DNA of 64,000 nt, taken from the NCBI GenBank assembly GCA_963978905.1, contig OZ022260.1, forward strand, positions 35,171,326-35,235,325. Direction: 5' to 3'. Positions 10,236 through 21,900 of this stretch are shown here, piece by piece (position 1 is the first letter of the stretch; every line of letters starts with the position of its first letter). This DNA comes from Trichostrongylus colubriformis (lineage: Eukaryota; Nematoda; Chromadorea; Rhabditida; Trichostrongylidae). The position numbers were made by a program, and so were the translations under genes. The notes beneath the pieces are model-generated. The model was given only the letters and a program-made list of their open reading frames with translations. It was not told the origin of the DNA and made no database searches.

Positions 10236-13200
10236 TCAAGCAGTGATAGAGCGCGTCTCCGGTTCAAATTTGTCCCAAACATCCAACATCTGCAATCATA
10301 ATGGGAGAGCGGGTCACATTCCATTGGCAATACTTTCACTTTCCTTTATCTTCACGTCCTGTCCCTTCACAAGCAGCGGCATCAATAATTTCCCCGCGGT
10401 TATCAAATGTTTGAAAATGAATGGAGAAGACTTATTCGAGCAACATGGAGAAAAACGAAATGAAATGATCAAAAACCCGAGATATAAAGCTTTTACTCCA
10501 TCTCTTCGAATGGGGGCAGGTTTTCCAGCCCAAAACATCACTTTCTTTTCACGCGGATGTGCAGTGCGTGGCGGTTGCACGCTGTACAGCACAGCCTCAC
10601 TTTGAGAGAGAGACTCAAGCCGACCTTCCCAGCCGGCAAAGCCATATTGAATCGCGTCGAGCGCGCCTTTCCGAACCCGCGCCACATAGCTTCTACTTAA
10701 ACTTTCTTTTACACAAAAATGCTTTTACCAAACAAGTCGCTAGTTATTGACTATCTTGTTATGAGTTTGTTACTATTCTATTACATGTAAAACTACTTCC
10801 GACTCCTTCGAAGAAAATACAAGGTCGTGAATCCGAAAATTTACCAAAATCGTGGTTGCCAAAATCATGAAACAAATTATTGGAAGTCTTTCGTAAAAAA
10901 AGTAGATGGAGACAGTCACCCAAGCATGAAATAAGCTGTCGTACATACTTCACTTCAAAGGAGATCCAGTACCAAGTGCAAAAACAAGAAAACCACACAA
11001 ACCTCAGTGTGCGTTTGCACAAGTGACTCAAGATATTCAATAAACATCTGACGCATATCATGCCGACGTTGTACTTCGAAACGTCCAATCTGAACGTAAT
11101 GCTGATAGAAGTGGAACAAAGAATAGTTAAATTACAACATTTTTACCTCTTCTCGGATTAGCTTACTAATATCCCCAAACTCTGCTTCCAGTTGATCCAT
11201 ACGACGAACTGCTTCATCCATTTCATCTCTTAGCGCTGTAGCTCTATCGTTTTTACCTGATAATTCGAGCCTGAAATGGAAAGTTTACGCATTCTCAAAG
11301 CATACTCACGATAGTTGTTGGTTCCACCATGTAATCCCTACTATATATAAAACACTTCGTCTGTCTGTCCATCCCTTTGTCCGTCCATTCCTTTGTACGT
11401 CCGTCTGTCACGAAATCAGGTATTATATGAAAAACGACCTGTGCAGATGGGACCAAGTGTGGTTGAGGGAGGGCATGGGACAGGAAGTAAAGACCACACA
11501 TGGACCAAGTTAAGCTCCGCCCACGAGGGCGCGTCGTGACATAGAATGTTGCGTTTTTAGACCGAAAATTGTTAATTGGGCTCCCATATGACACAAACGT
11601 GGGGGAAAGGTGGATTAAGGTTAGAAAGAGTTTCTTATAGTATGAAAGATGCGTAGGCACAACGGGTGGAGCATTTGTAGTGGTAGGCGGAGCTTAGGCA
11701 TCACATGAAAAACGATCTGTGGAGATGGGGACAAATTAGAGATGGGTACCGCATGGGATAGGAAGTAAAGAACACACATGGACTAAGTTGAGCTCCGTCC
11801 ACTGTGGGCGGGGCGTGCACCGGAATGTCCCGTTTTCAGACCGAAGATTGCAAATTGATTGGATTTCAATGTGACCCAAACGTGTAGAAGATGGATTTAC
11901 TGGCGATGAGTTTCTAAAGGTCACGGAAGAATCCTGGGCATAGTGGGCGGAGCACTTGTGGTGGTGGGCAGAGCTTGGACGCTACATGAAAACAACTTGT
12001 GGAGATACAAGCAAGTTTGGGATGGTTACGGCATGGGATAGGAAGTAAGGAACACTCATGCACCAAGTTAAGCTACTCACATTGTGAGCGGAACGTACAC
12101 TGAAATACTTTGTCCTCGTAAAAAAGCAATTTCGATCGACCTACTGACGCACGTGGTGTTTCGCGCACAGTAGTGTGCGCCAGCCAACTGGTAATTAATA
12201 TATGATCTAATCAGTTCTGAGGCGTAATGTACAGAGCGGCTATGAATTGATATACTCAATGAGGACATGATGAACTATCGGCAACGGCCATATGGAATCT
12301 CGGATAAGACGATCGAATCTCTAGAACATCCAGTAAAGTCATCGGACTAATCATCTCCGTTGAAGAGTGTTTGTATGGCCCCGACATAGCTCACGTAATT
12401 AGGTGCAGGGTCAACAAGATTACACCTAAAACAAACCAATATGAAGACCGCTGGTAAATATTTTTTCATGGACAACCATGAAAATAGATCAAAGAAAATG
12501 GAAGTGGAAAATGACACGGCACAATGAGACAATATGGAAAAGCTTGGAAAGAGACTGTGCAATTGTAGAAAAATCAATACTAGTAATACGGGCGATGGAA
12601 ATTTCTCCCCGTGTAAATCTATAGTACGATACAGCGCGCAAAATTGTAATATGAACCGTGCTATGAAGTTTCACCGTTTCGACATAATCACGTAAACAAA
12701 CTCTTATTCAACGTTGATATAAATTCTGATAAGGCCCTGAAAATGACAGAAAAACCGACAGAATAAGAAAATTGAGTAGGGAGGTAGAACTTCCGGCCTC
12801 TACTGAAACCCAGAAGGGAATTTAAGATGTCCACAGTACAGTGTAGCGCGCAAATCCACCTGCACTCCACGCATATGTTCTTGGAGCATCTCTCGCCTAA
12901 CAGGTGCACACGACGCGATTTGGCAATGTGTAAGTCGAAGGTAAAAGAGGCTGGAGAAATTTTCACTAACTCGGCCCACTACTTACAAGAACCGCAAGTA
13001 AAACTCATTTTTTACGCGGAAGAATGAACAGCGACCATAACAATAATTTTCTCTCTTAAGGATAGTGAGAATACGTATACCAGAAAGGTACTCAGTTACA
13101 ACTAGAAAGCAAAACAGAGAAGAAAGGTACCGTGCTTTTTGCTCTCGCTTCCTTGCAAGGTTCTGCTGTGCCGTTTGCCAAGTCTGCCATACTCGTACAC

Positions 13201-16200
13201 GTTCAGCAAATAACTCTTTGACTGAGCCAACCAATCCAACGTATTCGTTTAAGCACTCAGAAAACCTGCAAAGAAAAAAGCTGAAGGAAAGGAATTGTTA
13301 AAATCAAAAACAATCTTTTACAAACATCAAAGTAACCAATGAAACAAATACTTGGCTTTAATGAATACCCTACCTGATAGCATCCATCTCGGATTGCTTA
13401 GTCCACAATGCGGCAGCGTTTTCTTCAGTTTCCGTGAGATGAGAAAGCGCTCGAGCCAACGCAGTCGACTCTTCACATGAAGCCAACATCGACAGGCCCT
13501 AAAGAAGATAATTCATGCATAATATGCACCAAATCCACCTGGTAATGGCACTATGAACAGTGAACGAGAAAGCTAGAGAGCGACAAAAATTCATCATACA
13601 CACAACATGGATATTGAAGGAACTATGTGCAGAATACAGTGAATCAGACCTTACTCATGCACTCTTGTGCGACACCCAGCTCCTTACGAGTAGTTGTGAG
13701 AGATTCTGATAAGTGCAAGAGTCTTCTTAAAGACTCATCCAGCTCGTCTACATGTGACTGAGTTTGCTCAAACCAGCGATCGCCTTCTTCCATATGGAAA
13801 GCCATCTTAGAGAATACCTGAACAACACATGTTTACAGTGAAACAACAGCGTAAAGAACCAGGAAAAAGATTTGAGCCACTTAAAACCCAAAATGGTTGT
13901 CACAAGCGCTCACATGCGTATGGTATAAACCAAAAAACCATTCAAACTTTGGTTAGTATTCGAAAAAGACAGAACGTCAGCAACATTCTCACACTCAACT
14001 GGTCTAAAATCCCAAAATCTCAATGCTTGTACGAACATAGTCTCAAGCTGTAGCCTCAGAGTAAGCTCAATTCAATGAAGCAGAACGAACCTCTCCAACA
14101 CTTTTGAATATTCGTTTTACACCCGCGCCAGAGAGTGTAGAGGTTTGACTTGCACGAGGCAGTTCCGCCTGAATTACGAGCAGATAAAAAAAATAATAGT
14201 GAAAATAAACAAAATATAAGAAAGAAGAACCTCCAACGTCAGAAAATCGCGAACATCACAATCCGCGCGCAGCTTTGGGTGCTGGACAACACGTCTGATG
14301 AAACGCTCCAGTTGTCTCGCTCTACGGACGGCTACTTCCCGTGATGTTGCTGGGTCTGAGGTTGTCTACAAATAAGTACTTATTAGATGACGATGAAAGA
14401 TTTCTAAAACATAAGAAAAATAAATAAAAAGCCAAACCTTCGTTTTGGTCATCGCAGCTATGCTCTTTTCTGGTGCTGCTGGCACAATGACACCTTTAGA
14501 AATGTATTTCTCAAAGAGCTTGTCATGAAGACCCAGGAAATCAGAAAAACGTCTCCAAACTTCGTGTACCTTATCACTTATACCAGGTACACCTTCAGAC
14601 TGAAACAATTCATTAACAATCGTGAAGGAAAAATAATATCCAGAAAACCCTGATATTTGACTATGCAACTAAAAAATGCGATGTGTAAATGGTAAAAAGG
14701 CATCAATCAGATCATAACACAAATTTTCTTCAGGAGGCCGATTCCATTAAAGTTCACTACGATGTCAGTGGAAGATCATGTCACCATAAATAGGGATCTC
14801 CAGAAAAAAGCAAACCAGATGAGGTAGGAACTCTCAGAATCGATGACCAAACTAACCTTTGTTATAAGCTTATAAACGATGTAGGCATTCATTCCATCGC
14901 CTTTTTTCTCGAAATCCGTGATTCGGATTTCGAGAACAAAATTGCTGTTCTGTGGAAGTTCTTCAGGTGGTGGAGATGGTGCAGAAACTGAACTCGTCCT
15001 GTAAACCATTCATATGGTCCCTCAAGAACAAAAGCGATAAAAACACCAGTGGTGAAATCGCCTCAGCAAATTCCGATAGGAGAGCCATTACATGTTCGAT
15101 GCATTCAAGAGGAGTCATAAACACTGCGATACTTAGTGTTTACAGGCGAACGGCGTGCGGCAAATTCTCAGGCGTCACTTCCCTATGGAGTATGCGAAGG
15201 TCGAGGGATACATTTTAATCCCCACCGCTTTGACTAAACAAGTTTTGAAGGGCACAAATCGATCTGAACTCGATCATATCCAAAAGGACATAGCAAATTG
15301 TGCTACCTCCGCATTCAATTGAGCACATGTAAGTCAATTTGCTATCTGATAGGTTGGAGCTTATTCAAACATACCACTCCAAACGCAGGAAAGAAGTTGC
15401 GTGACTTTCACAACTGAAAGGTTATCGACATATGTCATGTTAGTCATGCGCTACAGCACGCCGATCCAGTGAACACGTCAAACAAATCGGACCATGCAGG
15501 ATTAGAGACTGCTTTCGGGAAACAAAAATGGCCTAGTGAGCGTCACAAAATCCAGCGTTGTTCTTTGAAGAAGTATTGACAGCAACATCAAAATTCTACT
15601 TGCTGGCTGAATAGCTACATTTCTCCAATCGCATGGTAATTATTTGCAGAAACATGTCAACGCGGCAGAGATGATGCAATGACGAGTGGCACAGCTGCTA
15701 CCATCTTGGTCCGCGCATCACATACTCGAGGTCTGCCCGTAGAAGCCACGTAAGGTCACTAAATTGATGAGACACTCGTATGGGAGGATTAAAACTATGA
15801 CGTCAGGAATTGAGCTCATACAAGCACGACATCAGTACGACTCTGGATGGGACTGGAAAGCATACCCATCCCAAAAAGGAATGATAAACGCAGAATGTAA
15901 AATATCAACTACGGATGAATTAGATTCTCATTCACAATAAATATATAAGAAATATTACTTTCATCAGTAAGTCACCCTCAACCATGTTTCTTTAGGAGAT
16001 CACACATGCGCGCCTAGTCGGAAAAAAGTTAAGGTGATGTATGATGGGACCGGTACGACGAAAAATTTAGAACAGCACAAAACGGCCGATCGAATAAAGG
16101 TTTTTTGAATAGGTATTACGTAAACAGCTAAATCAATGAGCTACCTGCTCGCTGGCTGCCCAAATTCCCAATCGCATGGTTATTATTGCACAATGTTAAT

Positions 16201-16810
16201 GGGGAGACACAGCTTTGTACACAAGATATGCAATGACGAGCATAGCTGCTTGACACTGCTTCAATTTCACTTCACAAAGTCCCCCCAAATTCCATTTCGC
16301 CCTGTTTCACCGAAATTCCTAGTTGTCTCGTTGCCAAAAGGTGGACATTATTTGGAAAACTTCAGAAAATCATGCCTATTCACCACTGAAATATGATAAA
16401 CCAAAATTTCAGATCATCATTACCTTGCCTAATGAGACGATAAGCACCACAAAAAGGCAGCGGAGGTTCAAAAGCGATTCTACATTCCCAATGAAAACAC
16501 ATTGATAGTACACCAATGAAAAACCCTTAATGGCATCAGACTTACCCTGAAGTTTCGGGTCCGTTGCTTGGATCTAATGACGTATCCAGTCGCAGTTTTG
16601 AACGAGAATCAGACATCAGATTGATTTCGTCACCCTCATCTTCCAATAATGACGGCTTCTGGAACTCGAAAGTAACCGGATATATTCAGTGAAATATTAA
16701 TCAAGCAATGATTTATTTACCTTCTCGTCCGAATTACCAGTGTTCTCATGGGCGCCTATAGCATTGGGATTTGCTACTGATGTTGGATAAGAATCTTCTT
16801 CAGAGAACAT
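10236..16810 (-). CDS. snx-1: Sorting nexin 1/2 (PX-BAR), complete 12-exon gene
   Basis: Exons: 16810-16721, 16658-16546, 14998-14857, 14599-14438, 14365-14231, 14168-14091, 13817-13650, 13498-13374, 13265-13131, 11270-11147, 11089-11003 and 10289-10236. All junctions are GT-AG and in phase, giving 1,413 bp and 470 aa. Residues 1-85 are acidic and serine-rich. The PX domain (about 87-211) holds ITDFEKKGDGMNAY, the phosphoinositide-binding RRFSDF (131-136), VPAAPEKS and RRARQLERFIRRVV. The BAR domain (about 241-470) matches SNX1/2 along its length (TALARALSHL, WQTWQTAQQNLARKR, DVWDKFEPE). SNX1/2 pairs with SNX5/6-type partners in the retromer-associated complex on early endosomes and retrieves cargo to the Golgi. 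The start ATG follows TTTTAG by 3 nt, fitting spliced-leader addition. The last exon has only 17 codons and is easily missed. The 1.55- and 1.86-kb introns carry repeats. Length and ending agree with the family. Confidence 0.95.
11330..12200. repeat. Composite intronic repeat with about three tandem units of roughly 285 bp
   Basis: Units start near 11,415, 11,700 and 11,985. Each contains words such as ACATGAAAA..CTGTGGAGAT, GGCATGGGA(T/C)AGGAAGTAA, AAGTT(A/G)AGCTCCG(C/T)CCAC and GTGGGCGGAGC. A leader with TATATATAAAACACTTCGTC and CTGTCTGTCC precedes them, and a tail with AGTAGTGTGCGC follows. The same unit and tail recur at 35,275-35,840. It sits in the largest intron of snx-1. The class is unknown; a non-autonomous rolling-circle element is possible but no proof is visible. 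Confidence 0.6.
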
Positions 16811-16822
16811 GCTCTAAAACAT
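16811..16822 (-). promoter_or_regulatory. Probable spliced-leader (trans-splice) acceptor of snx-1
   Basis: On the minus strand the sequence reads TGTTTTAG, then AGC, then the ATG of snx-1. A strong acceptor 3 nt before the start codon, with no upstream coding exon, is the usual arrangement for SL1 addition in rhabditid nematodes. This is inferred; no leader RNA gene is in the window. Confidence 0.55.
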
Positions 16823-17362
16823 ATGCACACGGGATAACAAAATCTGTTTCAACAAATGGAATAATGCGGAAGTGATCGAATAGTGTGGAAGAATTTGGAC
16901 AACAGTGAATCAAACAGGAAAGCGTACGGTCACACTAATGAAACGTCAAGTGGAGGAGGTCGTGTGTAAATACGGGCAAAACCTTCTGCTCACGATCTTC
17001 GTTCTTTCCTCTTTCTCTACGATTGATGAAGAGGGACGGGTGATATAGGTGAAGAGTCTCTATAAAGAGTGGCTCGGAGCCGTTTATTTAACAAAATGTA
17101 TATTTTTGATTTTCGGGCAATGCAATGAAGAGAGATTTCCATAGAGAAGGGGGAAAGTAAGCGGCCCAACTCACTCACAGCCTCGCGGTTACAAATGTAG
17201 ACTAGAGAAAAAACACAGCTTTCATGAATCTTAAGTTTCCGCGAGAGCGTGAAAAGCAGGACAAACACCACTTGAGAATGGGGCGAATGTGGAGCAGAAG
17301 CATGCGTCATTGCCACCGATTGGTTTTGGACATCAAAAGCTGGATCATACTTGAGACTCGAG

Positions 17363-17855
17363 CTTTAAAGGCTTATTCCAGGGTTATTGGAATATCACAT
17401 CTCCCGCCGTGGATGGATAGTTCGACCCAAGCCACATAGTCTGTACATTTACCGAGGCTTGCATGTCAGTCCTGGAGCGTGCAGAGCCAAAGAATCTAGC
17501 GCAACAGCTCGGCCCCGCCCACCTCGGCCGGGGGTGTGCTGCAAGTGTTCCGATGCCTAATATGGGGTCAGGTCACTCAGTAGTGGATTTACTTCACGAG
17601 GCGATTGGTTTACTGCCAATTTCAAGATCTTGGCTAGTAGCTGGTCTACCTATGTCAAAGATAAGAGTCAATGAGTAAAGGCAGACCCCCTGCTGGGGTG
17701 GGCGGGGCCGAGCTGTTGCGCTATCCTGTGGTTCTTCATGCTCCAGGAACTGACACCCACGCCTCGGTAAAGGTACAGCCTACGTGGCTTGGGTCGAGCT
17801 ATCCATCCACGACAGGATATGTGATATCCTGATAATCCTGGAGCCTTTAAATGCG
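17363..17855. repeat. Long foldback repeat between snx-1 and the Ly6 gene
   Basis: The arms, about 17,363-17,530 and 17,690-17,855, are imperfect inverse copies. The ends TTTAAAGGCT and AGCCTTTAAA pair, as do GTGGATGGATAGTTCGACCC with its partner, and CAACAGCTCGGCCCCGCCCA with its partner. A unique core of about 150 bp lies between them and recurs in reverse near 8.93-9.05 kb. A piece of one arm recurs near 58,535-58,580. The open frames here come from the symmetry. Confidence 0.75.
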
Positions 17856-18949
17856 TGACGCAAAGAAAACACAATTTTTCAAGTATTTACCCTTTTACGC
17901 CCCAGAATTTACTCACATTTGTCAGATGAGGTAGATGGAAAATATAATTTCGGAGGTTACAAATCTAACCGTCGTTCTACCTTGGCTTATCAGTCTTGAA
18001 AAATCCCTCTTGATAGAGGCTCACCAAGGGTATGGTTGACTCTTCCTTCCTAACACAGAACGAGGGCTAATTTGGCATATTGATTCTGATTCTTCCTTTC
18101 TCGTATGTTTTATAACATGTAATAAATGGAAATGAATGAAATATTAATAAATATAGGTAGAGGTGCTGAACTGTGCCACAGTGGAGACAGAACGGTATAA
18201 GTTGTCAAAACCCTGGAGGTAGACCTCGTACTTGCCATCGACCATGATTGAGGACATTTCCCTATGCTTATTGCATCACTGGAAAGGTGGGGCAAAGCCA
18301 GTTCAGGAGACGATCATTGCCCCACTCACTTGGCTGGGCGGCTGGTATATCGAGCTCATCACTGTGCAAGGCCACGATCAAGGATTTCAAACTTTGACTT
18401 GATTTAGCAGAAGAATGAGGAAAGGAGCTGAATCAGCTCGAAGGTTTCCTAGAGATCATTCTCACTGTTAGTCTAAGTTTCTAAGGGTTTAACTTGTGCT
18501 GTAGCGTGCAAACTTTGATTGTTATGTGCTCTTTTTGTTTTATATTCCCCATATTTTTGTATTTGTATTTATTTTTTTTATTTTATATTTTTTATGTAAT
18601 ATTATTTACCGAGTTTTCTTATAAAAAATTACTTTTCGTGTACCCTCTTCCTCATAACACGCCCTTACATCTGTTCAATCTAAAGTTCCGCTGGTTTTGA
18701 AAGAAGGAATGTTTGAAAGAAAGATGCAAAAATTTTTTTTTACATTCTCTTGGTCTGTCTGAATAAGGGAATGAGTTGCAAGCCATTTTTTGACTTTAAT
18801 TCCTTAGAAGTGAAGATTTTCAATTTTGCGTGCCTTCACTTAATTCAGAGAAAGGTGGCGCAACATTCAAGGGTCTCATTATGAGCACAACGACCTATTC
18901 AGTTCGGCTGCTCGATTTCCGGCCTTGGCTAGCCATAACTTCAATCGAC

Positions 18950-21900
18950 ATGTCTTCTAAAGTGGTACTTTTGGTTGCCATGCTGTTTCTGTTACTTCAT
19001 CATGTGAGAAGACTTATAATTTTTTATTTTTCTATGCCAAATTGCAGAAGTCTTTATCCCTTTTCTTTTACGTCGACACAAGGTACTGAAATAGGGCGGG
19101 GGAGGGGAATTCGATTAATTAGTGGATACAGACACTTGAACTACTTCTGAGATATTATTATAATCTTGCCCAAGCAGTCTAAAACAAGGAGTGGGTAAAA
19201 GGTATTAGGCCGCGTTCATACTCTGCAGTGCCGGCGGCAGGGCTGCGTGTTTGTGCGTCTCTACCTGTGCCGCCCTGTCTCCTTGCCTGCTTCGTCTGTG
19301 TTCTCCTTCATGTCACTCTGCCTCGCTGTCTGTGAACGCAGCCACACCTTGCCGGCGCAAAGTATGAACGCGACCTGCATCTTGAGCGCATGGTTACCGA
19401 ACATATGGCACTAGATAGCCAATACTAATACACACTTCTGACCGTAAATGGCGCACTCTTCAAGAGCGCTAGCGATGGTATGCATGCACTTGTGGCTCGT
19501 ACCACTAAACTGTGACCCACGTGGAGGGCAATATAAGGCTGAAAGTCGCTACGCACGTATCGTCGTCCTCGACAATTTATTTTTGTTATTCAAAATCCTA
19601 TCTCAACTCGAGCTGAAATAAAAACATCGGCTCCCTCTCTCGACCAACCCCCCAAAGCAATCAGTATGGTCTTCAGTTGTCATACACCTGCTACATATGT
19701 GCTAGGAGCACGAGTCAAGACGATTATATGTTCTGCATCTGTCACATGGAGTACCGTAACCACCATAAAAAGTTTTCTCGTCATGTTTTCACTCAACTGA
19801 TCGCAGTAGTTAGTTGCATCAAACTACTCTGTTTGGCTGCAAATGGCTTACCGGAACAGCAACAAATTTGCTTTTGGCATGCTATTGTGACAGACGTATA
19901 ATCGCATTAGTAAGAGTTTCTCATCCAGTACAGCCTTCCCGTTCGTGTCGTTCAGGCCGCCACGACGCTCAAAACTTAAAACCATGAGTATGGGTAAGAG
20001 TTCAACCTCTGGCCACACATACACAAAATTTGTATCAGTCGCAGGTTTAAAGCTCCCACTTCAAAGTTGCTTATATTTAGGTTGACTGTCTTGAATGTAA
20101 CTACTGTACTCATTCACGAAAAAAGCATGACCAAATGGATGGTACGAATCAGAACCCTGATTGTATGAACCATCTGAAATTTGGCTCACGTATCGACATG
20201 AGAAGAGAATGTGCAAACGATGAGAGGTTTTGCATGGTATGTTTCAAGCATCTTCGCAACCTTCAAAGTAATAGATGGCTATTCTGGACCTATCCCCGAA
20301 TGTTGAAGAAATGTCTAGGATTAAGAAATGCTAAAACGATGCTACACATTATTGTGTTATACATTATATGTTCTACATCTGCCATATGGTATACCGTAAT
20401 CATTCGTAGGGCTATGTATTGGTCCTAGCCGGCGATGGATGTGAACTAAAATATAGGACACGATCAACCCATAGCCATCCCGCTTTTCTGTATCTCATAT
20501 GGTGCCGGACATACAGTAGCGCTCAAAAATCTTCGGCCAAAACTTTTTTCTCATAACTTTTTTCTACTGGACCAAATTTGACAAAATTTCGATATGTGGT
20601 GCCTGAACCTATCGTCAACATTTATTTCTACTTGAGTGCCGCTTGACTCTTTTCATGGTTTTTCACAAGAATTGATTACAAAACGACCGGAGAACAAGGA
20701 AAGAGCTTAGGCAAGAAGAACGGCCCCTTTACAAAAATAAAACTAGCAGGCCTTAGTAAACATTATTTTGTAGAAAGACCACGACTTTCGATGACAAAGC
20801 GGGACGGCATAGCGATGGCACTCCAAAAACAAAAAATTCATATATCCACGTAAACTACACCGTTGAGCGCCAAAATAGTTATTTAGTACGCAGTGTCTCC
20901 AAGTACAACATACTAAAATTCCTCTTAGATCGGTCCAGTCGCAAAAAAGTTACAAGTGAAAAACCCAAGTGAAAAACCATTTGGCCGAATACTTTTGAGC
21001 GCTACTGCAAGTCCCAGCCGAATCAGTATATTTATCTGTATTTAAAGAAGTGTAAGGCTGTGCGGAGATAGTGTAAAATATGGTGCATAATGATATAGCC
21101 ACCTATAAATTGTCTAAGAACTTCGTTTACAGTGTGATTCGGAAAAACTCTCTAGGTAATAAGATTCGTCAGTGTTGACGCAAGTGCACTCCGGCGTTTG
21201 CTGTGAGGCCTTAATCAATTTTTGTAGCGAAAGAAAGGTCATTACGTTTTGTTTCTTTTGGGCTAGAATTTTGGTTTGGATTGGTTGATAAAACATATTT
21301 AATTACGGCACATCATCGTGATAGATGGAGGACTCTAGTCGCCCTGCGCGTCAATCGCAGTCGCGCTACTTTAGGTGCGATGCATTTCTACGCATATTTT
21401 GGGCGATCATTGGTTACTCTATAGTACCCTGGTTACCCTATAGAAGGAGTCGTGCCTTTGACCACTAGTGTTGTGAGGGAGAGACGTTCTATCATTTACC
21501 TCAATATTTCTTTCCAGTCTACGGTCACCAATTTAAATGGCTTCTTCGTGATGATTGAAAGAGATTGTGCTCAATATTGCAAAGAAGGTACGTTTACAAT
21601 GTAGCAAAATATCCGTGAAACTACGCAGTATGACCGACTTTTTGAGTCTTAGTAAAGGGACTGAACAGTGAACACAAATCTAATAAATATTGTTAATTTT
21701 CGCAGCGTGTAAGAGAGAAAATCGTGCAGGAGGATGAACCACTTTTTGTCTTTGTATCCGCAAAGCACCCTTGTATATTTCTGTCTGCTCTTTAGAAGTG
21801 CCTAGTTCTGTGGGATAAAAACCAGTGCTACCCAACGGTTTCATGGATATATGTAGGTTCAAGCAATTTCGAAGCTTAGCAATTTTTCCTAATGGTAAAA

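Noticed and set aside
10132..10605. 157-codon plus-strand frame, the longest in the window
   Set aside because: Antisense to the last snx-1 exon and its flank; no splice sites, no domain and no conserved look.
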